Source: an uncultured Anaerovibrio sp.
Lineage (GTDB): Bacteria > Bacillota > Negativicutes > Selenomonadales > Selenomonadaceae
NCBI GenBank assembly: GCA_934203205.1
Contig: CAKPYV010000008.1
Coordinates: 1 to 64,000 of the forward strand
Reading direction: 5' to 3'
Length of the DNA stretch: 64,000 bases
Made by a program: the position numbers and the translations under genes. The notes under the pieces are model-generated. The model had not been told where the DNA came from. It made no database searches and saw only the letters and a program-made list of their open reading frames with translations. Shown here one piece after another: positions 45,726 through 56,107 of this stretch. The stretch's first letter is position 1. Each line of letters begins with the position of its first letter.

Positions 45726-47150
45726 TTACTGGATATCAACCATCTCAATGCCAAACATGGTGGCCAAATCCACAATCTGCTGCTGAGTAATGGTAAAGCT
45801 CAATACAGTATGATGCTCACCGCCAGCCTTAATCCACTCAGTAGAGCCTTTCTTCAAACCACACTTAGGAGTCCAAAGCTGCTTAGCTACTGGCAGATGT
45901 GGCGTCTCAGCCTCTGGCTTGCGGCAATCAACTGGATAGCTAATCAGACGGAAGCCATCTCTGAAATCTGCAATAGTAACATCAATACCATCACCTTCGG
46001 CGCCGGTAAATACCAAACGGGCAGGATCATCCTTGTCACCAATGCCCAATGGATGAACCTCTACTCTAGGCTTATCGCTGGCAATAGTAGGATCTACCTC
46101 CAGCATATGGGCACCCAGAATTGCCTCATGGCCCTTACGCAGATCAAGAGTATAGTCCTCCATGAATACAGTACGGTCATTATGAGACATAACCTTCAGC
46201 AATCTTGTCAAGGCAGCCAGCTTCCAATCACCCTCAGCACCAAAGCCATAGCCATCACGCATTAACAGCTGAGCAGCCAAGCCTGGCAGCTCCTCCAAGC
46301 CCAGCAGGGTCTGGAAATTGGTACAGAAAGCATTGTAGCCATTATCCTCCAGGAATTTCTTAATGCCAATATACTCTCTCAGCTGATAACGGACACAGTG
46401 CTCAAAATGCTCCTGAGTGTTGTGGCCTGGATTCAGGGTATATGCCTCTGCCAGCTTGGCATATTCTGCATCAATATCAGCCTCAGCCACAGCGTCCACA
46501 TAAGCAACCAAATCCCCTACAGGATAATAATCTACAGTCCAGCCCAGCTTAATCTGAGCCTCTACCTTGTCACCCTCAGTGCAGGCAACATCACGCATGG
46601 TATCACCAAAGCGGCAAACACGAATATTAAAGCTTTCGTTGTAGGCTACAGCCACATCCTGCCAAGCAGCGATTTCAGCAGTAGTCTCCTCATCCTGCCA
46701 ATGACCATAAACAATCTTGTTGTTCAGCTTCAATCTGGAATTGATATAGCCGTATTCTCTGTCACCATGAGCACTCTGATGGAGATTCATATAATCAAAA
46801 TCAATGGTGTCATAAGGAATCTTATTAAGATACTGAGTAGCCAAGTGGAGCAAAGGCTTCTGCAGCAGCTTGGTACCACGAATCCAGTTTTTAGCTGGAG
46901 AGAAGGTATGAGCCCAAACCATGACACCAGCTACATTATCATTGTAATTAGCATCCTTCATGAACTGAGTAATGCCGTCAGCAGTGGTCATAACCCCTTT
47001 GAATACGATTTTGTAAGGCAGCTTGCCAGTACCGTTAAGATAATCAGCAATCTCCTTGGTATTCTTCTCTACAGCCTTCAATGCTTCCTCACCATAAAGA
47101 TGCTGACTGCCTGCTACAAACCAAAACTCATAATCCTTTACATTTAACAT
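45726..47150 (-). CDS. araA: L-arabinose isomerase
   Basis: A 474-residue cytoplasmic isomerase converting L-arabinose to L-ribulose. Family signatures: [16 protein letters not shown] at the start, [18 protein letters not shown] (about 95-112), [14 protein letters not shown] and [16 protein letters not shown] with the metal-binding Glu. Length is usual (about 475-500). It is the last gene of the araB/araD/araA group and ends at a strong terminator; the ribosome site AAAGGGG lies upstream. Confidence 0.97.
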   Translation of the reverse strand: MLNVKDYEFWFVAGSQHLYGEEALKAVEKNTKEIADYLNGTGKLPYKIVFKGVMTTADGITQFMKDANYNDNVAGVMVWAHTFSPAKNWIRGTKLLQKPLLHLATQYLNKIPYDTIDFDYMNLHQSAHGDREYGYINSRLKLNNKIVYGHWQDEETTAEIAAWQDVAVAYNESFNIRVCRFGDTMRDVACTEGDKVEAQIKLGWTVDYYPVGDLVAYVDAVAEADIDAEYAKLAEAYTLNPGHNTQEHFEHCVRYQLREYIGIKKFLEDNGYNAFCTNFQTLLGLEELPGLAAQLLMRDGYGFGAEGDWKLAALTRLLKVMSHNDRTVFMEDYTLDLRKGHEAILGAHMLEVDPTIASDKPRVEVHPLGIGDKDDPARLVFTGAEGDGIDVTIADFRDGFRLISYPVDCRKPEAETPHLPVAKQLWTPKCGLKKGSTEWIKAGGEHHTVLSFTITQQQIVDLATMFGIEMVDIQ

Positions 47151-47218
47151 TTTGTTTTCGCCCCTTTGTTTCTACTTAATTATCCTTTATCTTCAACTGT
47201 AAAATTTACTACCTGATT

Positions 47219-48826
47219 TTATTCATCTACAAATGCTTTGCCAGCAGCATTCTCTACCTCAATACCAGCCTGGAACCGCTTGATAAAGCTGCGGCAGCCC
47301 TCTACCCCCTCTGGCTGTGGTGCCAAGGTAGTAGCAGAAGCATCCTTGAATACCTTTTCATCCAGGAAATCTGCCAAAGCCACAGTATCGTCACAGAATT
47401 TGGTATATACAGCCAATACGGCCATCCCCCAAGGACCACCCTCGCCAGCGCTATCCATAATTGTAATAGGGATTTCCAAGGCATTAGCCAATACCTGCTG
47501 ACCAATAACCGGAGTTCTGAACAAACCGCCCTGAGCCAGCATGACATCAGTCTTGACATGCTCCTCATTAATCAGCACATCCATACCAATTTTCAAGGTA
47601 GCAAAGGCTGAATAAAGCTGAGCCAACATGAAATTGCCCAGATTCATTTTGCTATGAGGAGTACGAACAAACATAGGCCGTCCAGCCTGAGTATCTGTAA
47701 TATTCTCACCAGACAGGAAGCTATAGTTTACCAAGCCCCCAGCATCAACAGCTGCTTCCTTAACCTGATTGAACAACACGCTATACAGGGTATCTGGTGC
47801 TACCTCTACCCCCAATGCCTTGGCAAATTCACCAAATAAGCCTGCCCAGGCATTAATATCTGAGGAGCAGTTGTTAACATGCACCATAGCTACTGGTGCA
47901 CCGTCAGGCGTAGTAACAATATCAATATCTCTGTGTACCGCCTTCAATGGCTCCTCCAAAACATTCATGGAGAAAGCAGATGTACCTACAGAAATATTAC
48001 CAGTGCGTTTTCTTACACTGTTGGTGCCTACCATGCCTGTGCCTGCATCTCCCTCTGGTGGTGCCATAGTTGCTCCAGCCTCCAACACACCTGTTGGATC
48101 CAACAGCCTTGCACCAGCCTCAGTCAAAGTTCCGGCAGCCTTGCCTGCTGGCAGAACAGCTGGCAAAATATCCTCCAGCTTCCAAGGCAGATTACGGATA
48201 TTTTCCAATTCATCGAATTTCTTTACCATATCCTTATCATAGGAAGCAATATTTTCATCTATTGGGAACATACCAGAAGCATCCCCAATACCCAATACCT
48301 TCTCACCGCACAGCTGCCAATGAATATATCCAGCCAAGGTGGTGAAGAAATTGATTTCAGGTACATGAGGCTCCTTGTTCAGCACAGCCTGATAAATATG
48401 AGCCACACTCCATCTCTGAGGAATGTTAAATTCCAAAGCCTTGGTCAGGTAATCTGCTGCTTCGCCAGTAATATTGTTGCGCCAGGTTCTAAATGGCACC
48501 AGCAGCTCATCCTTGGCATCAAAGGCCAGATAGCCATGCATCATGGCGCTAATGCCGATGGAGCCGATTCTCTTTAGCTCCACATCATATTTGGTTTTAA
48601 CCTCCTGAGCCAGATTGGCAAAGCAGGTCTGCACACCTTTCCAAGCCTCAGCCAAATCATAGGTCCATACCCCATTTTCCAGCTTGTTCTCCCAGCCATA
48701 ACTGCCTACGGCAATGGTTTCAATCTCTGAAGTTAACAGAACTCCCTTGATACGGGTAGAGCCTAGTTCTATGCCCAGGGCTGTTTCTCCGTTAACAATT
48801 TTTTCCCTGATATTTTCTACTGTCAA
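47219..48826 (-). CDS. araB: Ribulokinase-type FGGY carbohydrate kinase
   Basis: A 535-residue FGGY kinase expected to phosphorylate L-ribulose. N-terminal ATPase motif is ALGIELGSTRIKGVLL, and the C-terminal ATP-site region includes AQGGLFRTPVIGQQVLAN and DSAGEGGPWGMAVLA. It belongs to the longer FGGY branch often paired with araA and araD in anaerobes rather than the E. coli AraB type. Translation starts at TTG 7 bases after AAGGAGGGG. Lying between araD and araA makes ribulokinase the best call; a xylulokinase activity cannot be excluded. Confidence 0.88.
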   Translation of the reverse strand: MTVENIREKIVNGETALGIELGSTRIKGVLLTSEIETIAVGSYGWENKLENGVWTYDLAEAWKGVQTCFANLAQEVKTKYDVELKRIGSIGISAMMHGYLAFDAKDELLVPFRTWRNNITGEAADYLTKALEFNIPQRWSVAHIYQAVLNKEPHVPEINFFTTLAGYIHWQLCGEKVLGIGDASGMFPIDENIASYDKDMVKKFDELENIRNLPWKLEDILPAVLPAGKAAGTLTEAGARLLDPTGVLEAGATMAPPEGDAGTGMVGTNSVRKRTGNISVGTSAFSMNVLEEPLKAVHRDIDIVTTPDGAPVAMVHVNNCSSDINAWAGLFGEFAKALGVEVAPDTLYSVLFNQVKEAAVDAGGLVNYSFLSGENITDTQAGRPMFVRTPHSKMNLGNFMLAQLYSAFATLKIGMDVLINEEHVKTDVMLAQGGLFRTPVIGQQVLANALEIPITIMDSAGEGGPWGMAVLAVYTKFCDDTVALADFLDEKVFKDASATTLAPQPEGVEGCRSFIKRFQAGIEVENAAGKAFVDE

Positions 48827-48856
48827 GATAGTCCCCTCCTTACCTTGCTTGCAAAA

Positions 48857-49558
48857 TTACTTTTTCTTCTGACCATAATAAGCATTAGGGCCGTGCTTCC
48901 GCATAAAATGCTTGTCTAACAAAACCTGTGGCATAGCATCCCTATCCCCTGTTAACATCTGAGTATGGAAAGCCATCATAGCTACCTCCTCCAGAACTAC
49001 CGCATTGTGTACGGCATTAAAAGGATCTGTACCCCAGGTAAATGGACCATGATTCTTTACCAACACTGCAGGTACATGATCTGGGTTGATACCATATTTC
49101 TGGAATCTTTCCACAATCACCCTGCCAGTTTCATATTCGTATTCTCCCTGAATCTCCTCTGGTGTCATATCTCTAGTACATGGAATCTCTCCATAGAAAT
49201 AATCTGCCTGAGTGGTGCCGTAGGCCCGCACACCCTGACCAGCCTGAGCAAAGGTAGTAGCCCAGCGGGAATGAGTGTGAACCACGCCGCCAATATTAGG
49301 AAATTCCTTATAAAGAACTCTGTGAGTTTCTGTATCGGAAGAAGGATTCAGCTCCCCTTCAACCTTGTTGCCATCCAAATCTACAACCACCATATCCTCT
49401 GGCTTCATCACATCGTATTCCACCCCAGATGGCTTAATGACAAACAAGCCTGACTCCCGGTCAATACCGGAAACATTGCCCCATGTAAAGGTAATCAGTC
49501 CATGCTTTGGCAGCAGCATATTTGCTTCATAGACCTTTTGCTTCAATTCTTCTAACAC
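48857..49558 (-). CDS. araD: L-ribulose-5-phosphate 4-epimerase
   Basis: A 233-residue class II aldolase-fold enzyme converting L-ribulose-5-phosphate to D-xylulose-5-phosphate, which enters the pentose phosphate pathway. Zinc ligands are in [14 protein letters not shown] and [33 protein letters not shown] near the N-terminus is also conserved. The start is a GTG behind GGAGG. It follows the second permease gene by 32 bases, tying transport and catabolism into one operon. Confidence 0.96.
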   Translation of the reverse strand: MLEELKQKVYEANMLLPKHGLITFTWGNVSGIDRESGLFVIKPSGVEYDVMKPEDMVVVDLDGNKVEGELNPSSDTETHRVLYKEFPNIGGVVHTHSRWATTFAQAGQGVRAYGTTQADYFYGEIPCTRDMTPEEIQGEYEYETGRVIVERFQKYGINPDHVPAVLVKNHGPFTWGTDPFNAVHNAVVLEEVAMMAFHTQMLTGDRDAMPQVLLDKHFMRKHGPNAYYGQKKK

Positions 49559-49590
49559 AGTTTTTTCCTCCTTCTATATAAAAACCATTT

Positions 49591-50598
49591 TTAACTATTT
49601 TTTTCCAAGGAGCTTTTAGCTGTAAGCTTGCTCTTGTGCTCGGTAATAAAGGCCTGCATGATAATAAATACACATAGCAGAGCGCCTACCACAATCTTGG
49701 TCCACCAGGCAGACAGGGTTCCCTGAAAACTGATAAAGGTCAGGATAACGCCCTGAATCAATACACCAAATAGTGCGCCTGGAATAAAACCTACGCCGCC
49801 AGTCAACAATGTGCCGCCAATAACAGAGGAGGCAATTGCATCCATTTCCATGCCCATACCATGCAGATTATAGCCAGTCAACATCATCAGAGCATAAGCT
49901 ATACCACCAAGAGCGGAACAAAAACCACTAATGGTATATACACTTACCTTAGTTCTAAATACAGGCAGGCCCATCAGTGAAGCTGAGGACTCACTGCCAC
50001 CTAGTGCGTAGATATTACGGCCAAATCTGGTAAAACCCAGCACCACCGCTGCCACAATCAAAGCAACAATGGCAATAATAACACCCATAGATACAAATCC
50101 TGCTCCCACAGGCAGTCTAAAATCTGCCATAGCCACAAAGGTAGGATTTGTAATATTGATAGTTTCTCTGGATATAACCGCTGTCATACCTCGACAGAAC
50201 AACATACCAGCCAAGGTGATAATAAAGGGCTGCAAATCGAATTTAGCAATTAGATACCCTTGGATTGCCCCAAAGGCTGTACCCATTAATAGCACTAAAG
50301 CTATAGCGGCAAATACTGATATGCCAGTGTTTGCCAAAAGCCAAGCCAATACCATACAGGTCAAAGCCAGCACTGCACCTACAGACAGGTCAATACCGCC
50401 TATTAGCAAGGTGAAGGTAATACCGATAGTTACAATAATCAAGGCTGCATTATCAATAAAGAGATTCAAAAATACCTGTGGCTTCATAAATCCCTTATAC
50501 ATACCAATACCTACGCCATAAAGGATGGCAAAAAGTATTACGGTTACAAAAAAGGAAAAATACTTGGAGGCAATCAGCTCACTTATCTTCTTTTTCAT
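49591..50598 (-). CDS. Sugar ABC transporter permease, YjfF-like
   Basis: A 335-residue CUT2-type permease with about nine or ten membrane helices. Seen: GITFTLLIGGIDLSVGAVLAL (about 57-77), AKFDLQPFIITLAGMLFCRG and the late GGTLLTGGVGFIPGALFGVL. It pairs with the permease gene immediately upstream (4-base overlap) to form a heterodimeric channel, as YtfT and YjfF do in the galactofuranose system. Here the substrate is probably L-arabinose or an arabinofuranose-containing sugar. Confidence 0.92.
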   Translation of the reverse strand: MKKKISELIASKYFSFFVTVILFAILYGVGIGMYKGFMKPQVFLNLFIDNAALIIVTIGITFTLLIGGIDLSVGAVLALTCMVLAWLLANTGISVFAAIALVLLMGTAFGAIQGYLIAKFDLQPFIITLAGMLFCRGMTAVISRETINITNPTFVAMADFRLPVGAGFVSMGVIIAIVALIVAAVVLGFTRFGRNIYALGGSESSASLMGLPVFRTKVSVYTISGFCSALGGIAYALMMLTGYNLHGMGMEMDAIASSVIGGTLLTGGVGFIPGALFGVLIQGVILTFISFQGTLSAWWTKIVVGALLCVFIIMQAFITEHKSKLTAKSSLEKNS

Positions 50599-51656
50599 GC
50601 CTTGTTCACCGCCTTTGCATCAGCTGTCACAGCCTTGGCACTGCGGCCGCTCTTCCACTTATCAAACAAATCTCTAGCCTTTTTAGACTGAATCAGGCAA
50701 ATAGCAATAACCGCAATTGCCTTAACTACTGGCAGCTGGTCAGCAGATACGCCCAAGGCATACAGGGTTGTAGTCAAGGTCTGAATTGTAACAGCACCTA
50801 TAACTGAACCGCCCAGGTAGAATTTACCACCAGAAAGCAATGTACCACCCAGAGCAACAGCCAAAATGGCATCCATTTCCATATTCAAGCCTGCGTTATT
50901 GGCATCTGCTGCCCTTATCAAAGAGCTTTCAATCAAACCAGTTACACCAGCACAAAAACCAGAAAAAGCATAAACCAAAAAGAGAACCAAAGTTACATTG
51001 ATACCTACATATTTAGCTGCTGTAGGGTTGATACCTACAGTCTGGATAAACAAGCCAATACTGGTTTTCTTCATAACGAAAACCACCAGCAATACCATAG
51101 CCAAAGCAATGAACACATTAGTTGGCAATGGCATACCAGGAATTACACCGGCAATGGAAGCAAAGGGCTTGTAATAAACTGTTACAATCTGTCCCTCTGT
51201 CAAAAGCTGAGCAATACCACGACCTGCTGTCATCAGAATCAAGGTTGCAACAACTGCCTGAATTTTGAATTTAGCTACCAGAATACCATTCCAAATACCA
51301 CACAAAATACCAATTCCCACAGAAGCCAGCATAGCCAAAGCCATAGGAGTTTCTGCTACACCATCGCCACGTCCACCAATCAAGGTACAAACAACAGCAG
51401 CTGAGATAGCCACCACTGCACCTACAGAAATATCAATGCCGCTGGTAGCAATAACCAAGGTCATGCCTAGAGATAGGATAACCAGAGAGCTGGAACGGGT
51501 AAGAATATCAATAACACGGCCAAAAAGTCGGCCATCCTCGGTAATCTGTATATCAAAGAAACCTTCTACAAAAATTCCATTAAAAATCAACAGTACCGCC
51601 AGAGCCACAATCGGCAAAAAAAGTGAACTGGAGGTAAAATTCTTTAACTTCTCCAT
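50595..51656 (-). CDS. Sugar ABC transporter permease, YtfT-like
   Basis: A 353-residue CUT2 permease; SLGMTLVIATSGIDISVGAV (about 79-98), KFKIQAVVATLILMTAGRGIA and ALGGTLLSGGKFYLGGSVIG are family motifs. It has a longer C-terminal basic tail (WKSGRSAKAVTADAKAV). It starts at the last base of the ATPase gene stop and overlaps the next permease, so the three are translated together. Confidence 0.92.
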   Translation of the reverse strand: MEKLKNFTSSSLFLPIVALAVLLIFNGIFVEGFFDIQITEDGRLFGRVIDILTRSSSLVILSLGMTLVIATSGIDISVGAVVAISAAVVCTLIGGRGDGVAETPMALAMLASVGIGILCGIWNGILVAKFKIQAVVATLILMTAGRGIAQLLTEGQIVTVYYKPFASIAGVIPGMPLPTNVFIALAMVLLVVFVMKKTSIGLFIQTVGINPTAAKYVGINVTLVLFLVYAFSGFCAGVTGLIESSLIRAADANNAGLNMEMDAILAVALGGTLLSGGKFYLGGSVIGAVTIQTLTTTLYALGVSADQLPVVKAIAVIAICLIQSKKARDLFDKWKSGRSAKAVTADAKAVNKA

Positions 51657-53164
51657 TATTTTTCACCTCCGGCAATTGCTTCCATAACACCCTCAGAGCT
51701 TATCTGATCTCCCGTTAATTCTGCTACCTTTTTTCGATCCCGCATTACAACCAACTTGGAGCAGGTACGCACCATTTCGTCCATCTCACTGGAAATAAAG
51801 GCTACAGACATACCTTCATTCTTAGCCAGCTCCACTGCCATTTTCTGAATTTCGGTCTTGGTGCCTACATCAATACCTCTAGTAGGCTCATCCAAAATCA
51901 GGAACCTAGGCTGAGTAGCCAGCCAGCGGGCAATAATAACCTTCTGCTGATTGCCACCAGACAAATTCTTTATCAGCTGATCCCTATCTGATACCTTTAT
52001 CCGCAATTTGTCAATGAATTTATCTGCCAGTTCCACCTGCTTGCTATAGGGAATATGCGTAAACATACCATCCATAGCCTGCAAGGCCAAAATGATATTT
52101 TCCCGTACAGTAAGATCTCCAATAATACCGGACAGCTTCCGATCCTCCGGACAAAAGGCAATTTTTTCCTTCATAGCTGCCATAGGATTGGAGAGTTTTT
52201 TCTCCTTGCCATTAATTTTCAAGCTGCCGCCAGTAACCTCCTTGAGGCCAAACATCATCTCGGCAGTTTCGGTACGGCCAGAGCCTAAAAGACCTGCCAG
52301 ACCTATAACCTCACCCTTATGTATCTGCAAGGACACATCCTTAATCTGTCCTGTGCTGGCAGCATGATTTGTTTCAATAAATACCTCATCAGACGGCACG
52401 CTTTTCTCTGCCATCTTATCCATATCCTTAACGTCATTCAGGTTCTTGCCCACCATCTTGGCGATGAGTTCCAATCTTGGTAATTTTGCTACTTCATAGG
52501 AGCCAACCAGCTCACCATTGCGCAAAATAGTTATATGATCGCACAGCTCATAAATCTGCTCCAAGAAATGAGATATAAAGATAATTCCCATTCCCTGCTT
52601 CTGTAACTGCCGCACAATCCTAAAGAGCCGCTCGGTTTCCACCTCATTCAGAGATGATGTTGGCTCATCCAATATCAAAATCTTAGCGTCTACATCTACA
52701 GCTCTGGCAATGGCCACCATCTGCTGAATAGCCACTGGATAATTGTCCAGTGTCTTGCTTACATCAATATCTACATCTAATTTCTTAAGAAGTTCTATAG
52801 ATCTTCTATTTACTGCCTTCCAATCAATAAAGCCAAATCTTCTTGGCTCCCGACCAATAAAAATATTCTCTGCTACAGTTAGGTTAGGACAAAGGTTTAC
52901 TTCCTGATAAACAGTGGAAATACCTTCCTCCTGAGCCTCCTTTGGTGTTTTAGGATAAATTTCCTTACCATTCAAATGTATGGTACCACCATCCTTGGGG
53001 TAAACCCCTGTCAACACCTTGACCAGAGTGGATTTGCCTGCGCCATTTTCTCCCATCAAGGAATGTATTTCTCCGGCATGCAAGGTAAAATCTACATTTG
53101 ACAAGGCCTTAACGCCTGGAAATACTTTATCTATATGACGCATTTCCAACAATGCAGCTGCCAT
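51656..53164 (-). CDS. Sugar ABC transporter ATP-binding protein, YtfR-like
   Basis: About 502 residues: two nucleotide-binding halves in one chain, as in CUT2 importers. First half: Walker A GENGAGKSTL, Walker B ILILDEPTSSLNE. Second half: degenerate Walker A GLLGSGRTE, intact signature LSGGNQQKVIIARWL and LILDEPTRGIDVGTK. The ATG at 53164 (MAAALLEM) is preferred because GGGGAGAGGA lies 5-6 bases before it; a start 21 bases earlier has no ribosome site. It drives import of the sugar delivered by the binding protein at 53281-54285. Confidence 0.94.
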   Translation of the reverse strand: MAAALLEMRHIDKVFPGVKALSNVDFTLHAGEIHSLMGENGAGKSTLVKVLTGVYPKDGGTIHLNGKEIYPKTPKEAQEEGISTVYQEVNLCPNLTVAENIFIGREPRRFGFIDWKAVNRRSIELLKKLDVDIDVSKTLDNYPVAIQQMVAIARAVDVDAKILILDEPTSSLNEVETERLFRIVRQLQKQGMGIIFISHFLEQIYELCDHITILRNGELVGSYEVAKLPRLELIAKMVGKNLNDVKDMDKMAEKSVPSDEVFIETNHAASTGQIKDVSLQIHKGEVIGLAGLLGSGRTETAEMMFGLKEVTGGSLKINGKEKKLSNPMAAMKEKIAFCPEDRKLSGIIGDLTVRENIILALQAMDGMFTHIPYSKQVELADKFIDKLRIKVSDRDQLIKNLSGGNQQKVIIARWLATQPRFLILDEPTRGIDVGTKTEIQKMAVELAKNEGMSVAFISSEMDEMVRTCSKLVVMRDRKKVAELTGDQISSEGVMEAIAGGEK

Positions 53165-53205
53165 AAAAATCCTCTCCCCTATCAAAATACCCTATTATGG
53201 GGTAT

Positions 53206-53242
53206 AAAAAACCACGCCCAGACTCCAAGAGCCGGGGCGCGG
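53206..53242 (-). terminator. Leaky terminator between binding-protein and ATPase genes
   Basis: Minus strand: CCGCGCCC..GGGCGTGG with a nested GAGCCG/CGGCTC, then TTTTTT. Inside an operon this usually lowers read-through, leaving more binding protein than ATPase and permease. Confidence 0.7.
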
Positions 53243-53280
53243 CTCATTTTAACTACAGCTAACCTAGGCCACAGCCCCGA

Positions 53281-54285
53281 TTAGTATTTGCGGGATGGCA
53301 GGGTTTTCTCTGCTACGTCAGCAGGGAACACGCCTTCCTCTACATAAACAACCTTGTCAACTTTCTCGCCTTTCAGAATCTTCTTGGCAGTTTCCATCAA
53401 AAGCTCGCCCTGTAGTGGGTTGCACTCAACAGTACAATTGCTCTTGCCTTCAATCATAGCCTGGAAGATACCCTTTACACCATCAAAGGAAAGAATGGTA
53501 ATATCCTTGCCTGGCTTCAAACCAGCAGCTTCAATAGCCTGAATAGCACCCAGAGCCATATCATCGTTCTGAGCTACCAGAATATCAATCTTATTGCCAT
53601 AGGACTTCAGGAAGGACTCCATAACCTCCTGGCCCTTCTGACGGGTGAACTCACCAGTCTGGGAAGCCAAAATATTGAACTTATCCTTATCTGGAGATGC
53701 AGCCATAGCATCATTAAAGCCCTTGGTACGTCCCAAAGCAGCAGTAGATCCTACAGTACCCTCCAAAACAACAATGTTCAGCTTGTCGCCACCATCACGA
53801 GGCTTCAGCTGCTTCTCATTGGCATATTTTGCCAACCACTCAAAGCCCTTCTGACCCTCAGTCAGCATATTAGTACCAATCTTGGCAACATAGAGGGAAT
53901 CATCCTCTACCTTCAAGTCACGGTCTACAATAATAACAGGAATCTTGGCATCCTTAGCTTCTTTCAGAACAGTATCCCAGCCAGTCTCTACGATTGGCAC
54001 AAAAGCGATAACATCAACGCCCTGGGCAATAAAGGAACGAATAGCCTTAATCTGATTCTCCTGCTTCTGCTGAGCATCAGAGAACTGAAGCTCAATACCA
54101 GCATCCTTGGCAGCCTGTTTTACAGATTCAGTGTTGGCAGTTCTCCACTCAGATTCTGCACCAATCTGAGAGAAACCCATTGTTATTTTGTCGCCGTCCT
54201 TCTTGGACTGCTCTTCACCGCCGCCACAGCCAACAGCCAATAGCAGCATCATCATGGAGATAACTAATGCGATAATTTTCTTCAT
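53281..54285 (-). CDS. Sugar-binding lipoprotein, YtfQ-like
   Basis: A 334-residue periplasmic binding protein with a lipoprotein signal (LLLAVGCGGGEE, Cys20). The mature part resembles E. coli YtfQ, the galactofuranose binder: MGFSQIGAESEWRTANTES, QQKQENQIKAIRSFIAQGVD, EGTVGSTAALGRTKGF, TGEFTRQKGQEVMESF, AQNDDMALGAIQAIEAAG. The genomic link to araA/B/D points to L-arabinose, possibly in furanose form. It is the first gene of the operon, with a promoter and a palindrome upstream and a 215-base leader. Confidence 0.93.
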   Translation of the reverse strand: MKKIIALVISMMMLLLAVGCGGGEEQSKKDGDKITMGFSQIGAESEWRTANTESVKQAAKDAGIELQFSDAQQKQENQIKAIRSFIAQGVDVIAFVPIVETGWDTVLKEAKDAKIPVIIVDRDLKVEDDSLYVAKIGTNMLTEGQKGFEWLAKYANEKQLKPRDGGDKLNIVVLEGTVGSTAALGRTKGFNDAMAASPDKDKFNILASQTGEFTRQKGQEVMESFLKSYGNKIDILVAQNDDMALGAIQAIEAAGLKPGKDITILSFDGVKGIFQAMIEGKSNCTVECNPLQGELLMETAKKILKGEKVDKVVYVEEGVFPADVAEKTLPSRKY

Positions 54286-54500
54286 TTATAAATCCTCTCC
54301 TTCTCTTAAGCGAGTTACCCACTCTAAGACTCAGATAAAACCCCTGTTTCTGAGCAGCTACTTCCTCTTCCCCCCTCTGCTAAAAAATCCTGTAGTCCAG
54401 CCAGTTGCATTCCCCAGCAATAACCGGCCAGTCCCAAACAAAAGATTCTGAAAATACTACATTTTCACAGTATTTTTTCGTCTTTTATCCTTATGTTTCT

Positions 54501-54529
54501 ATACTACACTTTATGGAATCCCTTGTCAA
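54501..54529 (-). promoter_or_regulatory. Promoter of the arabinose operon
   Basis: Minus strand: TTGACA (54524-54529), 17 bases, TAGTAT (54501-54506). The leader to 54285 starts with an AATACT/AGTATT hairpin and shows no other clear element. Confidence 0.85.
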
Positions 54530-54537
54530 TGATTTTT

Positions 54538-54551
54538 TGTGTTCGTGCACA
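54538..54551. promoter_or_regulatory. Palindromic operator candidate, arabinose operon
   Basis: TGTGTTCGTGCACA, with core GTGTTCGTGCAC, lies 8 bases upstream of the -35 box. On the other strand the core reads GTGCACGAACAC and differs by one base from GTGCACGAGCAC at 57407-57418. The form resembles AraR boxes of Bacillus, but no araR gene is in the window. Confidence 0.6.
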
Positions 54552-54764
54552 TTTTATTTTTTTCACATCTCTTTTTAGAGCCAAGCAATTGGATGCAGCT
54601 TTGACATAAACAGTCTATAACGAGGTGTCCGATGTCCCCCACCTCTATAGGTGACGAGAAGCTGTGCTAATGACATGGTGGAGCTAATATCTCTACCCTC
54701 GTCGAAACCCCATTGAAAGAAAATGAAAAAATCATTTTCTTTGAACAATTTAGGGGTTATAATG
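54552..54764 (+). promoter_or_regulatory. Repeated module and promoter upstream of the aldose epimerase
   Basis: Contains GAGGTGTCCGATGTCCCC (within 54618-54640), then about 80 unrelated bases, then the palindrome AAATGA-(5)-TCATTT (54721-54737) and the module CATTTTCTTTGA..TATAAT (54733-54763). The same parts, without the 80-base insert, lie in reverse at 9738-9807, and the last part recurs at 62569-62600. TATAAT at 54758-54763 lies about 105 bases before the epimerase start. Confidence 0.6.
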
Positions 54765-54868
54765 TTATAGTAGCAATGAGGATTTTCCCATGATGGCTTT
54801 TATCTCTGTTACCTGCCATCACAGAGAAGTAATCCGTAAAATTATACATTTTAAAAGGGGTTTTTATT

Positions 54869-55930
54869 ATGGCATCAATCTCAAAAAAAGAATTTGGCCG
54901 TCTCAGCAACGGCTCTCTGGTATATAGCTATACCTTGGAAAACCGTGCTGGTGCAAAAGCTACTATTATCACCTATGGTGCAAGAATCCAGAGCTTTTTA
55001 GTTCCTGATAAGGAGGGTAATTTCAGGGATATTGTTCTAGGCTTTGATACTGCCAAGGGCTACGAGGAAGAAACCTTTTACATGGGAGCTATTGTAGGCC
55101 CCCATGCCAACCGTATTCAGAATGCAGAATTTACCATTAACAATACTACCTATTATCTGGAATGCAATGATGGCGCTAACCACACCAATAGCCTTCACAG
55201 TGGCAGCACCGGCTTCCATGACAAAATCTGGGGTGCAGAAATCAACAATGGCAAACTGCTGATGTATCAGTTCCGTCCAGATGGAGAGGGTGGCTTCCCC
55301 GGTACTCTTACCGCTCAGGTTACCTATGACCTTACTGAGGACAATGCTCTAAAGATTGATTATCAGGTAACCTGCGATAGCGATACCATCTGCAATATGA
55401 CCAACCACAGCTACTTCAATCTAAATGGCATTGGCGGCGGTACCATTCTCAACCACAAGCTGCAGATTATGGCAGATAGCCTTACTGAATCCGATGCTGA
55501 GGCTTTGCCAAACGGCAAAATCTATCAGGCCGAGGGAACTCCTATGGACTTCCGTCAGCTGACTCCTATTGGCGAAAGAATTGACGATGACTTCCAGCAG
55601 CTTATCTGGGGTGCCGGCTATGATCACAACTGGGTTCTCAGCGGCCCTGTAAATGATGGTCTGAGACAGGCGGCCTTTGCTGTTTCTGAGGAAAGCGGCA
55701 TTACCCTTTCCGTATATACTGATATGCCTGGTATGCAGTTCTACAGTGGCAACTTCCTGGATGGCACTCCCGGCAAAAAGGATATTCCTTGCAAGCGCCG
55801 CAGTGGCTTTGCTCTGGAAACTCAGTATTTCCCTAACTCCCCTATGCATCCAGAATTTCCACAGCCTTTGTTAAAGCGAGGCGACACCTGGAACTCCACC
55901 ACCATCTTTAAAGCTGGTTTAGCGGAATAA
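54869..55930 (+). CDS. Aldose 1-epimerase
   Basis: A 353-residue galactose mutarotase family enzyme (GalM/Mro) that interconverts alpha and beta anomers of free sugars. YGARIQSFLVPDKEGN, GAIVGPHANRI, the catalytic histidine in TNHSYFNLNG (about residue 175) and the C-terminal LETQYFPNSPMH with the base-acting Glu are visible. It is divergent from the arabinose ABC operon and would speed use of arabinose or galactose. The ribosome site AAAAGGGG precedes ATG. Strongly supported as a family; exact sugar unknown. Confidence 0.95.
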   Translation: MASISKKEFGRLSNGSLVYSYTLENRAGAKATIITYGARIQSFLVPDKEGNFRDIVLGFDTAKGYEEETFYMGAIVGPHANRIQNAEFTINNTTYYLECNDGANHTNSLHSGSTGFHDKIWGAEINNGKLLMYQFRPDGEGGFPGTLTAQVTYDLTEDNALKIDYQVTCDSDTICNMTNHSYFNLNGIGGGTILNHKLQIMADSLTESDAEALPNGKIYQAEGTPMDFRQLTPIGERIDDDFQQLIWGAGYDHNWVLSGPVNDGLRQAAFAVSEESGITLSVYTDMPGMQFYSGNFLDGTPGKKDIPCKRRSGFALETQYFPNSPMHPEFPQPLLKRGDTWNSTTIFKAGLAE

Positions 55931-55937
55931 CATGATT

Positions 55938-55985
55938 AAGGAATCGTTTCATTAAATTTACCGAAAATGAAGCGGTTCCTTTTCT
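55938..55985 (+). terminator. Terminator of the aldose epimerase gene
   Basis: AAGGAATCGTTTCATT pairs with AATGAAGCGGTTCCTT, followed by TTCTT. Positioned 8 bases after the stop. Confidence 0.8.
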
Positions 55986-56107
55986 TATGCTACTATTGTC
56001 CCTTTTCTTTTTTATTGATTTTATGGTAGGATATTATATATACTTAGTAATGTAGTTTGTTTGAAATTAAATTTATCATATAAATGGCGTAAAGGAGATT
56101 GGACAGT

